The translations under genes were made by a program, and so were the position numbers. Of a stretch of 64,000 bases of DNA, positions 1 to 10,765 are shown in pieces. The notes under the pieces are model-generated. The model saw only the letters and a list, made by a program, of their open reading frames with translations, made no database searches and was not told the origin of the DNA. The number at the start of each line of letters is the position of its first letter. The stretch's first letter is position 1. The DNA comes from Strigamia acuminata (lineage: Eukaryota > Arthropoda > Chilopoda > Geophilomorpha > Linotaeniidae). The stretch lies in contig OX442314.1 in assembly GCA_949358305.1 (NCBI GenBank), positions 39,874,581 through 39,938,580 of the forward strand. Direction: 5' to 3'.

Positions 1-320
1 CAGATGGCTGTGATCTAAAAGAAAAATTTAAACATATAACGCCAAATGGCTCAAAACATTGAAATAAATGGATAAATAAATAAAATAAACGTGAAATGAT
101 GATAGAATAATTAGTTTAGGCTTACGGGTGATATGTACAAAAACTTACCTCGGTTTGTTAGAGAAAAAAATAAGCAGTTTGTGCGAAATTACAAGAGAAT
201 AAAAACACTGAAATTTCGAGTAAATCTTTGATGGAAAAGGCCAAAATTTAAAGTAACATTCAAGCTAAAACAATTACAATACCACGACAAACCCAACCCG
301 TGCATCAACGTCTCAGTGTG
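1..320. other. AT-rich non-coding stretch
   Basis: No convincing coding frame, RNA gene or transposon end is visible. The DNA is A/T rich with short A runs and ends where the 96 bp tandem repeat begins. Confidence 0.6.
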
Positions 321-512
321 CTCGCAGAACTGACGTGGCTACGGGGCTCACATACGTAAATCACGCGGTACCGTTCTCTACAGAACGAATCTTTCATCCC
401 CCATCGTATGTATGGGCTCGCAGAACTGACGTGGCTACGGGGCTCGGGTACGTAAATCACGGTGAACCATTCTCTACAGAACGAATCTTTCATCCCCCAT
501 CGTGTGTATGGT
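321..512 (+). repeat. Two tandem copies of a 96 bp unit
   Basis: Units at 321-416 and 417-512 both begin CTCGCAGAACTGACGTGG and share the block ACAGAACGAATCTTTCATCC. They differ by scattered substitutions, so the duplication is not brand new. A third, diverged unit lies at about 60686-60814, and the similarity there continues into the sequence after the second unit (to about 561). On the minus strand the units read as an open frame with a repeated MKDSFCRE peptide, but nothing else supports translation. Confidence 0.75.
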
Positions 513-1156
513 ATCCTAGAAGGACCGTTGAAACTGACTGAAAAGAAAATATCAAGGAGTAAACTTGAAAAAAAGGAAAATAAATAAATGGAATGAATAA
601 ATAAATGAAATATATGGAAATGATTTAATAAAAATAAATTATTTGTGGAAAGATATTTTAACGTTATTGTACATGAACAGAAAAAAAAAAGTTATAGGCA
701 AAAAGTGTTTCATCAGTAAAGCAAACTTAATTTAACAAAATCACTTAGAATTCAGAGAACAACCACTCTAATAAGCCATCGCCAGATCTACTGTAGTCCT
801 TATATTTACAACAGCAAGGCCTTAAACTAGTACGTATTAACTTTTATTTATTTTTTAACATTTATAAAAAAAAATTTTATTTTTAATTTAATTTTTTTTT
901 AAATGTGTAGAAAATGTAAAAATTAAAAAATTAAAAAATTAAACATTGTTAATAAATAGATAATATTTCAGCTAATTTGAACACAATTTGGGTAAATAAC
1001 CCGTGATTATTTTTATTTAACCCTGTACTTAGTATTAAATAAAATCATTCTTTGTTTGTTTTTGGTAAAATAACAAGTTTGAGTCTTTATTCGAGAATCT
1101 TACCCTAGACATTTGTTTAACGACTAAAAAACCGATAGAAGTCCTAACCACCGCAT
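513..1156. other. AT-rich non-coding stretch
   Basis: After the tail of the 96 bp repeat (similarity to about 561) the sequence is runs of A and T with no supported gene. Nothing recognisable is seen. Confidence 0.5.
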
Positions 1157-1538
1157 TGTGAGAGTGGACGGACATTGTTCGGGCACGGGAATGCCTAAAC
1201 AGCGCCGGACGCTCGACACGTATAGATAGGAGACTACAAGAGACTGTGTTTGAGGTTTTAGGCCTTTATTCAGTTGTCTAGGGGTCAATATCTTGTGTCT
1301 CTCCCATGCTCCTGCTGCATTGCTGCAGCAGACCTGTGACCACACGCGGCACACACGTGGTTAGGGTTAACCTGGTTGTGCGGCGTGGTCATGTCGATGT
1401 TCATTTGGCCCATGGTAATCGCTCACGGTACTGGGACTGGCGAACCGGCCAAGTCCCTAAGTGACACCATGGTGAACAAGAGTGTGGACCGGTCTGATGT
1501 TGGTCAGGACCGTTCCTGTGGAACTCTGGCCAGAAACA
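1157..1538 (-). repeat. Diverged solo-LTR-like repeat
   Basis: Starts TGTGAGAGTGGACGG and, about 107 bases in, carries TTTATT then TTGTCTAGGGG. This matches the layout of the solo LTRs at 14607-15229 and 58281-58910. TTTATT is AATAAA on the minus strand, so the LTR reads leftward. The right end is uncertain and no target duplication was found. I read it as an older relative of the same LTR family. Confidence 0.45.
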
Positions 1539-2140
1539 CGTGCCAATCGTGATAGCAAAACAAAAGCAACGACTCTACTATGTTAAAACACTTAAAAACG
1601 AGAAAGAGCGAGTCGCTAATCAAGCTGGAGGTGAAAATAAGAAGGAAAACTCGGTGAGAGGAAATCGGCGATGTTTTGGTTGGAAATTTTGCAGATTTTA
1701 ATTTTTTGATCAGGTGGTGATGAATTTACAAAAGTAATATTAGAATAATCCGATTTTCACTGTAATTTGGTTGAGTTATTTACAAAATAACTATTTTATA
1801 GTGAAACTACTGTAGAACTATAAAGAATCAACATTGAAAATATTTAATTTCTTAATGTAAATGAACTTTTCAAACAAGTGTTTAACCGATTAAACTACTC
1901 CAAGCGTTATAATTTGACATTAAATGTAATTAATATTGAAATTGTTTTCCGTCACTAAAATTTGTTAAGTCATTAAAAATATCAAATCAATAAATGAAAA
2001 TAAAAATTTATTGAGCTAACACAAAAATAAAATCCAAACATCGTGCTCATTTCAGTAAAGCAAACATTTGTTTGTTCAACGTTTGATGAACGTTCACAGT
2101 TCTAACCAATGCCCGTCTTCCGTATGAATTACATTTCCGG
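1539..2140. other. Intergenic region upstream of the left cullin
   Basis: AT-rich with no coding frame. A 36 bp AT-rich segment at 1988-2023 (AATAAATGAAAATAAAAATT onward) is similar to 4784-4819 on the far side of the cullin gene. A CCAAT motif at 2106-2110 lies about 35 bases before the TATA box. Confidence 0.5.
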
Positions 2141-2148
2141 TATATAAG
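2141..2148 (+). promoter_or_regulatory. TATA box of the left cullin gene
   Basis: TATATAAG lies 47 bases before the ATG at 2195, with CCAAT at 2106-2110. Transcription would start near 2170-2180, giving a very short 5' leader. The minus-strand cullin at 61177-63483 has the same type of TATA box. Confidence 0.6.
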
Positions 2149-2194
2149 CTGCAGATCTTCGAATCGTAAACTACACCCAGTTTATTCGTTTACA

Positions 2195-4456
2195 ATGTAT
2201 AGATCGCAAACTCCAGCCGCAATTAAAAAGGATTTCGAATTCACTTACCGAACAAGTTCAAAGCTTCTTCTAGGAGAATCAGTTACTGTTACCGAATGGA
2301 ACCATCTATTTTCCGCCGTGCACAGCCTCACGATATGGGAACAAAGTCGCAAAGGAGAAATCTACCTCGAGTTACAAAAACAAATTTTATCGACCATCCA
2401 GGACTTGCAAGCAAAATTACCGACGGAATGTGAACCGGTCGTCTTCATAAAAGCTTACACCGAAGAATGGAAATCATTTTTCGAACGTTGCCAAATCATT
2501 CCCTTACCGTTCGTAAAATTGGAATCGACACCACTTGACAATTGTGTCGGTTACAACGTTCGTAATCTCATGCTGCAGAGTTGGAATGAAAGTATTTTCT
2601 CGGACAAGAAGAATCACATCCACAAAAGCGTTATGAAGTTAATCGAAGCGGAGAGAAACGGCCAAACGTGCGATCCGCAGCTAATAATTGGAATTCGTGA
2701 GTCTTATGTGAGTTTGTGCACTACTCCCGACGACAATTTATCCCTTTATCGGGAGTTTTTTGAGAAAGCATACTTCGAAGACACTCGGGCGTTTTATGGG
2801 ACAAATGCGCAAGAGTATCTGAGGGTCAACGGAGTCGAGAATTACATGAAATACGCCGATCTACGACTCAGCGAAGAGAATAAGCGGGCGGAGAAATATT
2901 TAGAAGCGTGTTCGCGTCAAGAATTGACTAAAATCTGCGGCGATGTTTTGGTGTTTCCGTTTAAGGAAGTCGTTTTAGCGGAGTGTGGGGCGATGATCAA
3001 GCGCAACGATATTGACAATCTTCTACGGATGTTTCATCTGTTGAATCTCGTGCCCGAATGTATTCCACCGATGCTCGTCGAGTTGGAAGAATGCATCGTC
3101 AAAGCTGGTTTGGCGGACATGGTTGCGGCGGCCGAAACGATCGTTCAGGATTCCGAGAAATACGTGCAACAACTACTCGATCTCTTCAATCGGTCTAGCG
3201 AATTAGTCGAGAAAGCTTTTGAGAATGATCCGAGATTTCTTTCGGCGAGAGATAAAGCGTTCAAGAAAATTGTCAACGACACGGCGATTTTTAAGTTGGA
3301 ACTTGCGTCGAGGACGAAAACTCAGCCGGAATCGAAATGTCCCGAGTTGTTGGCGAATTTCTGCGACATGTTGTTGAGGAAGACGAATATGAGTAAGAAA
3401 TTAGCCTCGGAGATCGTCGAAAGCAGGTTAAAAGGAGTGCTCATATTGCTGAAGTATGTACACAACAAAGATGTGTTCATGATTTTCTTCAAATCGCATC
3501 TGACGAGACGTTTGATTTTGGAAACTTCGGCGGACAACGACATGGAGGAGAATATGGTCGGGTGGTTGAGAGATGTGGGAATGCCGGCCGAATACGTGAA
3601 CAGAGTGTCGAAGATGTTTCAAGACCTTACGATTAGCCGAGACTTGAATCAAGCTTTCCAAGACCGACATGGGGGTGTTAGAGATTCGATTAATGTAAAA
3701 ATTCTCAATTCCGCCGCGTGGTCGCGAAGTAACGACAGGATTCCCGTTTCGATCCCCGTGGAGTTGGAAGATTATGTTTGCGAGATGGAAACTTTTTACC
3801 ACAAACAACACAGCGGACGCAAACTAGTTTGGGATCATCAAATGTCGAATGGGACCATCACGTTTGTAAATGCTGTGGGAAAGTTTGATCTGGACGTGAC
3901 GACATTCCAAATGGCCGTGCTGTTCGCGTGGAACGAGCGCCCGAACGAGCGCATTTCCTTCGAGAATTTACAGTTGGCGACCGAGTTGCCAGAGTCCGAA
4001 CTGAAGAAAACGCTTTGGTCGGTCGTGTCGATGCCAATGGCAAAGCGAAACATTGTAAAGTGTCATCCGGAAGTAAAATCGCCGTTAGAGTTCACGAATG
4101 GGACGGAGTATTGGATAAACGACGATTTTGCGGTGATTAGAAACGGTAAAGTTCAGAAACGAGGCAAGATCAACCTTATCGGGAGATTGCAGCTGTCGAC
4201 GGAGAAGCATAAACAAGGGGACAACGAAGCCATCGTCAAACTCAGGGAATATCGTTTACAAGAAGCGATTGTTCGTGTTGCGAAAGCCAGGAAGTCTGTG
4301 CCAAATTCTCAACTACAGATCGAATTAATTGGAATTTTGAAAAATATGTTCTTGCCGACGACCCGAATGATCAAAGAGCAAGTAGAATGGTTGATCGAAA
4401 AGAATTATCTGTGCCGAGACGAGAAAGATTTCAATAACTTGATCTACGTTGCCTAG
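2195..4456 (+). CDS. Cullin-5-like ubiquitin ligase scaffold (intronless)
   Basis: Single-exon 753-residue cullin. Cullins hold a substrate adaptor at the helical N-terminus and the RING protein RBX at the C-terminus in cullin-RING E3 ligases. Helical cullin repeats fill roughly residues 10-360. The cullin homology domain follows, with FFKSHLTRRLI near 430-440 and FYHKQHSGRKLVWDH near 534-548. The C-terminal winged helix holds IVRVAKARK, whose Lys697 is in the neddylation position, and ends FNNLIYVA. KNMFLPTTRMIKEQVEW is the CUL5-type, not CUL1-type, ending. Length is near the family norm of about 780. The lack of introns suggests a retrogene, or a lineage of intron-poor cullins. It is paralogous to the gene at 61177-63483. 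The start is the first ATG after the TATA box. Confidence 0.9.
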   Translation: MYRSQTPAAIKKDFEFTYRTSSKLLLGESVTVTEWNHLFSAVHSLTIWEQSRKGEIYLELQKQILSTIQDLQAKLPTECEPVVFIKAYTEEWKSFFERCQIIPLPFVKLESTPLDNCVGYNVRNLMLQSWNESIFSDKKNHIHKSVMKLIEAERNGQTCDPQLIIGIRESYVSLCTTPDDNLSLYREFFEKAYFEDTRAFYGTNAQEYLRVNGVENYMKYADLRLSEENKRAEKYLEACSRQELTKICGDVLVFPFKEVVLAECGAMIKRNDIDNLLRMFHLLNLVPECIPPMLVELEECIVKAGLADMVAAAETIVQDSEKYVQQLLDLFNRSSELVEKAFENDPRFLSARDKAFKKIVNDTAIFKLELASRTKTQPESKCPELLANFCDMLLRKTNMSKKLASEIVESRLKGVLILLKYVHNKDVFMIFFKSHLTRRLILETSADNDMEENMVGWLRDVGMPAEYVNRVSKMFQDLTISRDLNQAFQDRHGGVRDSINVKILNSAAWSRSNDRIPVSIPVELEDYVCEMETFYHKQHSGRKLVWDHQMSNGTITFVNAVGKFDLDVTTFQMAVLFAWNERPNERISFENLQLATELPESELKKTLWSVVSMPMAKRNIVKCHPEVKSPLEFTNGTEYWINDDFAVIRNGKVQKRGKINLIGRLQLSTEKHKQGDNEAIVKLREYRLQEAIVRVAKARKSVPNSQLQIELIGILKNMFLPTTRMIKEQVEWLIEKNYLCRDEKDFNNLIYVA

Positions 4457-4495
4457 GATTTCAATTTGCTGTCGATTAATCTTTTTCAAACGTAT

Positions 4496-4505
4496 AATAA
4501 ATAAA
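4496..4505 (+). terminator. Overlapping poly(A) signals of the left cullin
   Basis: Two overlapping AATAAA hexamers (4496-4501 and 4500-4505) lie about 40 bases after the stop codon, so the 3' UTR is short. Confidence 0.6.
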
Positions 4506-4562
4506 TTTTGCCATTATTTTACAAGTGTGTACAAGTGTATAAATTTCTAAACGACAAGATTC

Positions 4563-4670
4563 AACATGGTTGTTGTCGTAGCGCGAAACAATTACTCGAT
4601 CTCTTCAATCTACCAAATTAGTCGAGAAAGTTTTTGAAAATGATCCAAGATTTCTTTCAGCGAGAGAATA
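4563..4670 (+). pseudogene. Decayed fragment of a cullin coding region
   Basis: This stretch repeats part of the upstream cullin CDS (about 3116-3260). It shares ACTCGATCTCTTCAATC and GAGAAAG, then the codons for FENDPRFLSAR. Internal deletions and in-frame stops make it non-coding. It represents roughly residues 308-350 with a gap. The copy lies only about 110 bases after the intact gene, so a former tandem cullin copy or a local duplication is the simplest reading. Confidence 0.75.
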
Positions 4671-4955
4671 CAAAGAAATGGTTGCACAGCTGTTGATTTC
4701 AAATGTAATTAAAAAAATATAAAAGTTGCTGAGAAAGAAAAGAACGATTATTGCAGCGTCGTATATAAAATTCATTACCAAAGCAATAAATACAAATAAA
4801 AATTCATTAATCTAACACAGGGTTTCGCCTCACTGGCGGGGCGCGAGCTGATTATTTTGCAAACTTTTGTAAATTTTTAAGCAAAATTATATAAAATTGT
4901 ATAAAAATTTCTTTTTTTCTTTTTAGTAGTATATTTTTTAGATGAAGTGCGGCTC

Positions 4956-5120
4956 TGTTAGGGAAATTGAGCAGAGCTCCCAAACTGGGAAAGAATCTAC
5001 ACACGTTTACATATTTAGTTGCAACCAAACAAGAACATCTGATTTAATGTAACAATAGATTTAGGTATACAATATGCTCAACACTATACATTATTGTGTA
5101 AAGTGAATATATCTCTAACA
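4956..5120 (-). repeat. copia-1 3' LTR (165 bp)
   Basis: Matches the right LTR except for an extra 35 bp block at 5056-5090. It begins TGTTAGGG and ends TCTCTAACA on the plus strand. Confidence 0.9.
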
Positions 5121-5162
5121 TAGCCGCCCATATTCATTTCCGAAAAAATTAATAAACTTATT

Positions 5163-8100
5163 TTACAAATCTTCTGAATAATCAATCAATCCCAACTTCC
5201 TACAGTCTTGCTTCAATTTCGTATCCGGTAACGCTTTCGTCATCACGTCTGCGTACATCTCATCCGTTGGGACAAACTCGACTCGATAGATGCCATCCCG
5301 GATATCCTGTCTAATGAACGAGACTCGACGGTTGAAATGTTTCGTTCTGCCATGGTAACCCTGATCCTTGGTCAATGCAATGGCTAGTTGGTTGTCACAA
5401 TAGATGGTAACCGGTCGTTGGGCTTCTCGTATGTTCAGGTCCTCAATGAAGTTCTTGATCCACCTGACCTCCTTGCCCAACTCGACCATGGCTGAAAACT
5501 CAGCCTCACAAGTCGACATGCATACTAACTTTAGTTTCTTAGCCTGCCAGGTGATAGCCGTCCCGTTCAACATCGTAACGAAACCTGCAAAAGACTTTGC
5601 ATCCACATCACAAGAGTTCCAGGATGCATCAGTGTATCCAGTCAAATCCGCAACACTGCCCGTATACTTCAACCGATAATTTGCCGTCCCCATCAGGTAC
5701 CTCAGGATCCTTTTTGCTGCCAACCAGTGAGCTTGCTTCGGGTCGTTTAGCCACTGCGAAAGGAAGGAAACTGCAAACGCAATGTCCGGCCGCGTGCCCT
5801 GTGCCAAATAAAGTAGAACACCAACGAGCTCCCTATATGGCTTGTCTGCAGCTGAGGGTCCCAACGGGTAACCTGGGGCGTCCAACTTCTGTGACACATC
5901 TAACGGAGTTTTGACCGGCTTAGCCTGTAAAAGACCAAACCTCGTGATTAATTCCGTAATATATTTCGTTTGGTCCATGGTAATCTCGTTCTTCTCATCG
6001 TTTTGACTTATTCGAATCCCTAATAGGGACTTAATCTCTCCCAAGTCAATAACTTTTATCTCTTTCCTAATTTGCTTCATTAACTGGTCTAATAAGCGAT
6101 CATCATTATCCAAAGTAATTAAATCGTCCACATACGTGGCCACAAAAATTATGGATTGTCCCCTCGTGTATTTATAAACACACTGTTCTGTCGGGTGTTT
6201 CGTAAATCCCACGGCAAGCAACACTTGCTCCAACTTCTCGTGCCAAGCACGTCCCGCTTGGGGCAAACCATATACCGCCTTCTCAAGTAAACATACTTGA
6301 GTTGTCCGATCGCCGAGTCCTTCGGGTAGCTCCATATAGACTGTCTCCTTCAGGCGGGTATGCAAATATGCCGTTTCGACATCGTGGTGCTTGACGCGAA
6401 GTCGGCGTTTCGCTGCTAATGCCATCAGTATTCTCACCGTGGCTAATCGTACTACGGGGGAATAAGACTCATCATAATCAACCCCCTGTATGACGTTAAA
6501 TCCCTGCGCAACTAATCTTGCTTTGTATCGCGTTATACGTCCTTGCTGGTCAGTCTTTAATGAATAGACCCAACGGAATCCTACAACTTTAGCATCCGGG
6601 GGTCTGTCAACTATTTTCCATGTCTGTTGCTCTCGATGCGATTTAAGTTCGGCTTCCATTGCCGATTTCCACGATGCTGATTGGGTAGATGCCAAAGCTT
6701 GTTTGTAGTTCTTCGGAACTATGACCGGACCTAAGGTCTTCGTGTCCTTAACTTGGGCCACATTGGCATCATCCGAAACAGGCGGTCGGTTCCGAGTTGT
6801 CCGGTGTCTCCGCCAATCTATCGTCTCGTAAGGCACAGGTGGCCGCCTAATTATTTGTGGGTACCTCCGAACTGGGCCACATTGCGGCAATTGGCCCGCA
6901 GGATACATTGGAACCTGGCATCTCGAGTCCAGCGGGAATGAATGTATTACCGGAACCTCCTCAGGTAAATCCGGCACCACAGGTTCATCCAACTGGTTAT
7001 CCTCTTGAGCCAGGGGTGGGGCATCGGACAACAAACTCGAACCTAAAGTATCTTCATCAAATTTCACATCCCGTGAAACAAAATATTTACGGGCTATTGG
7101 ATCATAAAAACTCCAACCGGGAGCACTGAATGGGTATCCAGTAAATATTGCTCTCTTGGCTCAGGGTTCTAATTTCGAGCGGTCCTGTGTTGGTATCCAT
7201 GTGTAAGCAAGACTGCCAAAAATTCTCATGTTTGCTACATTAGGTTTACGGCCCGTCAACCTCTCAATTGGGGTCTCAGCATCGAAACGTTGCATTTTGG
7301 ACCTGTTGGAGGCATATGCGGCAGTTTCAACCGCATCCTGCCAAAATTGAGTGGGCAGCTTAGCGTCCAATAATAAGGTCCTTGCAGCGTCCAACAGCTT
7401 CCGGTTTGCACGTTCCGCGACGCCATTTTGGGAGGGGCTGTATGGAATGGTCAACTGATGATGGACACCACGGCTGGTCAATAAATCTTTAAATGCAGTA
7501 TTGACGAACTCAGTACCGTTGTCGGATCTCAATCGTTTTAATTTCGCCCCAAATCTCTTCTCGTAAAGTAATAAAAATTTCTTAAATTCCTCCACCGTGT
7601 CCGACTTCTTCTCCAAAAAACGAGTGAATATCACTCGGGAGAAATCATCAACTATCGTAAAAATGTACCTGTTCCCTTTTATCGATTCGCGCCTAAATGG
7701 CCCACATAAATCGACATGAAGCATTTCCATGGGGCCAGATGCCGTGATGTAATTGGTAGACACAAAAGGAGATCGCGTCTTCTTTGCCATGATGCACTTG
7801 TCGCACAATTTCGGATCCCGGTCCATAGTTAATTCCATGCCTCCTACTAAATTTTTATACACCATCTCTCTTAAAGACTTAAATCCCAGATGTGCCAATC
7901 TGCGGTGCCATAAAATCACTGGCAATTTAGTAATTTTAGTTCCAGGTTTGTCTTTACCCCCGGTCAATGACAATCCAATATTAATCGGGGGGGGGGGGGT
8001 GGGGACAATTGACTGTTCAACTCTTCTATTCAAACGAAACAATCCAGCAGTTTGAATTGCTTCAAATATTTTGGTGCCAGTCATTGTCGACACAACACAC

Positions 8101-9381
8101 TTATTGTCCGAAAATGACACAACATAACCTTGTTGCACAATTCGTGCAACCGACAATAAATTTGTTTTCAATGACGGGACATATTTAACATCAGTCAGTC
8201 TAATTATTTTCCTCTGGTCATCTAACCATAAAACTAAGAGCACAGTCCCGGTTCCCACTGAGGGCACCTTGCGTCCATCCGCCAACACGACCTGTTTCCC
8301 AGGCGATAAGTCTAATTGTTCAAAGCACGTTGCGTCATTGGACATGTGGGATGACGCCCCGGAATCCATGTACCATATCGGGTCCTCCCTAGTGGCTGTT
8401 GTGGTCGGGGAGTGAAGTAAACACGTGGTCTGGTGATAAGCGTGCATCGCATAATCAACCACATACTGCAGTTCGTCCGCCTTCGCAGATGTTGAAGGTT
8501 GCTGGACAACTGCAACACTTGCGTTCTGCTTTCGGCCTCTAAAATTTCCTCGAGTGCGGGTCTGAGAGCGGGCACGAATCTCAGCAGCAGCCTTGGGGTC
8601 AACGAGTTGTCGGCATTCCGCATATCGATGGCCCAAACGCCCACAATTCCAACATTTCGTGGGCTGCCTGCCGGCCCGGTTGGTCGCTCCGCCACGCCAA
8701 GATCCAGGGTTTCCTCGTCCACCGCTTCCATTTGGGCCACGCGCCCATGCTGCACTTTCCAACTTGAAATCGGTGGGAGCAGGCAACGCCGTACGCCTCA
8801 TCTCCTCCGCTTGCAATGCGCGTCGAAAAGTTTGCATTTTCAGTGTGCTGCGTCCGACCACGTTGCAACTTGTTACGACGCCTCTGTAGTCAGATGTCAG
8901 CCCCCTCAAGACGTGTGCGCACAGCTCGGCCTCGTCAATCGGTGCCCCGATTGAATTCAGCTCCTCGGCAACCGATATCATCCGGTCCAAATATACCGCC
9001 ACGGTTTCAGTCGGTTTCATGCGAATGTGTGCGAGTTCTACTCGCTTTTGAACTTTTAATTCTGCAACCTCGCCTTGATTTTCGGTCTTGAGTGCAGTCC
9101 AAGCCGACTTTGCCGTATCGTGGTTCAGCACATGGCGTAATTGAGCGGTATCAATAGTTTGCAGAATTATGTTAAGCGTTTCGACATCTTTTGTCGTCCA
9201 TTCTTTAACTCGGGTCTTGAATGCATCATCAGTCTCGCCCAGAGTTTTGATCGGCGCATCATCGATTATAACTGACCAAGCTTCCCTTGACTTGAGCAGC
9301 GTCGCGGTACTCCCACGTCGAATAATTGCGCCCGTTCAGCTTCTCTACGTATGTAATGGCAGATTCGACTTTGGCCGCCAT
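5163..9381 (-). pseudogene. copia-1 gag-pol polyprotein, broken
   Basis: The frame starts at the ATG at 9381 and runs through gag, the CCHC knuckle CWNCGRLGHRYAEC, the aspartic protease site WYMDSGASSH, the integrase zinc region LWHRRLAHLG and catalytic core, reverse transcriptase with YVDD, and RNase H (YTDASW). That is the copia order gag-PR-IN-RT-RH. Two lesions are visible. About two bases are missing near 9299-9304, which shifts gag. An in-frame TGA lies at 7161-7163 between integrase and RT; the frame continues unchanged on both sides of it. No long protein could be made without repair, so this copy is dead or depends on other copies. Confidence 0.9.
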
Positions 9382-9490
9382 TTTATTCAAAAATTTCTAA
9401 ATTCGTACCGCTCAACTTGTAAATACTTCATAAATTTCTGCACCGACTTCTGATTTCGATTTTCACAAATGTTCCTTTCTTTTAGATCAT

Positions 9491-9507
9491 GTTGGGCCCA
9501 TAACCCA
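9491..9507 (-). promoter_or_regulatory. copia-1 primer binding site, internal initiator-tRNA type
   Basis: The 17 bases next to the 5' LTR read GTTGGGCCCATAACCCA on the plus strand, which is the anticodon-arm sequence of initiator Met tRNA. The minus-strand RNA would therefore pair with the inside of that tRNA, as in Drosophila copia, which uses a cleaved half-tRNA. The family knowledge is established; the primer assignment here is inference from sequence. Confidence 0.7.
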
Positions 9508-9637
9508 TGTTAGGGAAATTGAGCAGAGCTCCCAAACTGGGAAAGAATCTACACACGTTTACATATTTAGTTGCAACCAAACAAGAACATCTGATTTAAT
9601 GTAACAATTATTGTGTAAAGTGAATATATCTCTAACA
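9508..9637 (-). repeat. copia-1 5' LTR (130 bp)
   Basis: Same termini as the left LTR but 35 bp shorter. It is the upstream LTR because gag-pol reads leftward from it. Confidence 0.9.
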
Positions 9638-9699
9638 GGCTCAGAAGATTGCCTTGCTTAAAAAGTGGGGCGCAATGCTAAAATGTTTGGGAACTCCTG

Positions 9700-10009
9700 A
9701 TCTACAGTATAGACAGTGAGCGAACCTTTTCCATTGCCAGTAATTTTTGTACTAAAATAAGATCAAGATTGTCTAATCAATCTTTGAACGCACTTGTATT
9801 TTTAAAGTTGGATAGTACTGCTCTAGAGCACCATAAAATTAGTACAAAGTTGTAGATCTAGATTTAGAAGTTAGCAAGTGAATTACCTTGAAAATGGCCT
9901 TCAAGGTCAAATTTGATGACATCATTGGATTGCTCTCACCCAACTTCCTATACGATTGCTTCATCAAAGTTGGCCTACATGCAATTGCTCAGGAAATATT
10001 TGAGGGAAA
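9700..10009. other. Unannotated non-coding stretch
   Basis: No gene or repeat is recognised. The stretch runs up to a mariner-like terminal sequence. Confidence 0.4.
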
Positions 10010-10033
10010 CAGACTTTTAGAACACCCTGTATA
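10010..10033. mobile_element. Possible mariner-type transposon end
   Basis: ACTTTTAGAACACCCTGTAT, read in reverse, resembles the ATACAGGGTGTTC termini common in Tc1/mariner elements. No partner end was found nearby, so this may be a lone remnant. Confidence 0.3.
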
Positions 10034-10230
10034 AAACACAAAAACCAGAAAAACATTTAAAAACCTTACTAAAAACCAACGAAAACGGGAAAAACACTTA
10101 ATAACCAAATAAACCCCCCAATAAACACACAAAACCCAAAAAATAACTGTAAAACCTAAAAAACACGAAAATAAAACAGGAAAAACCAAAAAAGAAACAC
10201 CGAAAAACCAAAGAAACCGAGGGAAAAACG
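10034..10230. repeat. A-rich low-complexity tract
   Basis: Degenerate runs of AAAACC and AAAACA type fill this interval. No coding frame is credible. Confidence 0.6.
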
Positions 10231-10701
10231 TCTCTACAACGTGTTGTTGCTAAGACGACACGTTGCTAAGACGTCACCGCTGGTATAGAGGCTCGGCTGT
10301 ATTGTGTGCAACAAGCTTGACAATCACCATCTTAAATGCCATCTACAAATGATGTTTTATCAGTCACATGACATTCCTGATTTAGCTTTTGTTCACTAAA
10401 GTTCACTGGGTTCCTAGCTAGCAACATGGCAGCTCCAAGTGTGTAAGTGTCTTATGTTTCAAACATTTAGCTTTATTTCTTTATTTATTTATGCATTGAC
10501 TGTCCCACCACTGCATTCTGCTGCAAACTGTAGTATTAGTGTAAGATCATTGATTTTCAACAATGAAGTGATGAAACCACATAAAATTTTTAACTATTTA
10601 GTGTGAAAAACCCCCCACTGGTAGAAGATTAGATTTTCACTATTTCTTAAGCGTGACTGTCAGCACGCCGCATACCAGTATTGGGTGTTCCCCTGGTACG
10701 A
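10231..10701. other. Upstream region of the MYND gene
   Basis: It contains a short direct repeat GTTGCTAAGACG (around 10245-10275). No gene is recognised. The 3' end is probably the first non-coding exon of the downstream gene. Confidence 0.35.
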
Positions 10702-10763
10702 GTAAGTCATTTCAAGACAATATTCTCAACAATTAATTCTACAGTATTTATAATTCTCTACAG
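10702..10763 (+). other. Probable 62 bp intron in the 5' UTR of the MYND gene
   Basis: A good donor (CGA then GTAAGT) at 10702 pairs with an acceptor (TTCTCTACAG) ending at 10763, two bases before the ATG. The size matches the 60 and 62 bp introns of the SEC23 fragment in this window. There is no transcript evidence. Confidence 0.45.
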
Positions 10764-10765
10764 CA

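Larger units (their letters stand above)
4956..9637 (-). mobile_element. Ty1/copia element, copia-1
   Basis: Complete LTR retrotransposon reading leftward. LTRs begin TGTTAGGG and end CTAACA. A 5 bp target duplication GGCTC lies at 4951-4955 and 9638-9642. The primer binding site abuts the 5' LTR (right side), and a G-rich tract (TATGGGCGGCTA on the minus strand, 5121-5132) abuts the 3' LTR. The gag-pol frame is broken by one frameshift and one stop. The LTRs differ by a 35 bp indel. Confidence 0.92.
4818..9699. mobile_element. Degraded hAT-like element split by copia-1
   Basis: Once copia-1 (4956-9637) and one copy of its 5 bp duplication are removed, 4818-4955 joins 9643-9699 to give about 195 bp. 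The left end reads CAGGGTTTCGCC with GGCGGGGCGCGAGC. The right end reads GTGGGGCGCAATGCTAAAA then TTTGGGAACTCCTG. CAGGG ends with GGGGCGC blocks are typical of non-autonomous hAT elements. The flanks ATCTAACA and ATCTACAG are only a poor 8 bp match, so the class is an inference. Confidence 0.4.

Noticed and set aside
305-493. Minus-strand frame with repeated MKDSFCRE peptide
   Set aside because: Its repetition follows from the 96 bp tandem DNA repeat, with no start context or extension that would support a gene.
1124-1354. A 76-codon minus-strand frame
   Set aside because: Lies within an LTR-like repeat, matches no known protein, and the frame is not kept in the related solo LTRs.
10426-10442. 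A short ATG exon (ATGGCAGCTCCAAGTGT) before a GTAAGT donor upstream of the MYND gene
   Set aside because: Splicing it to the acceptor at 10763 would not keep the MYND frame.
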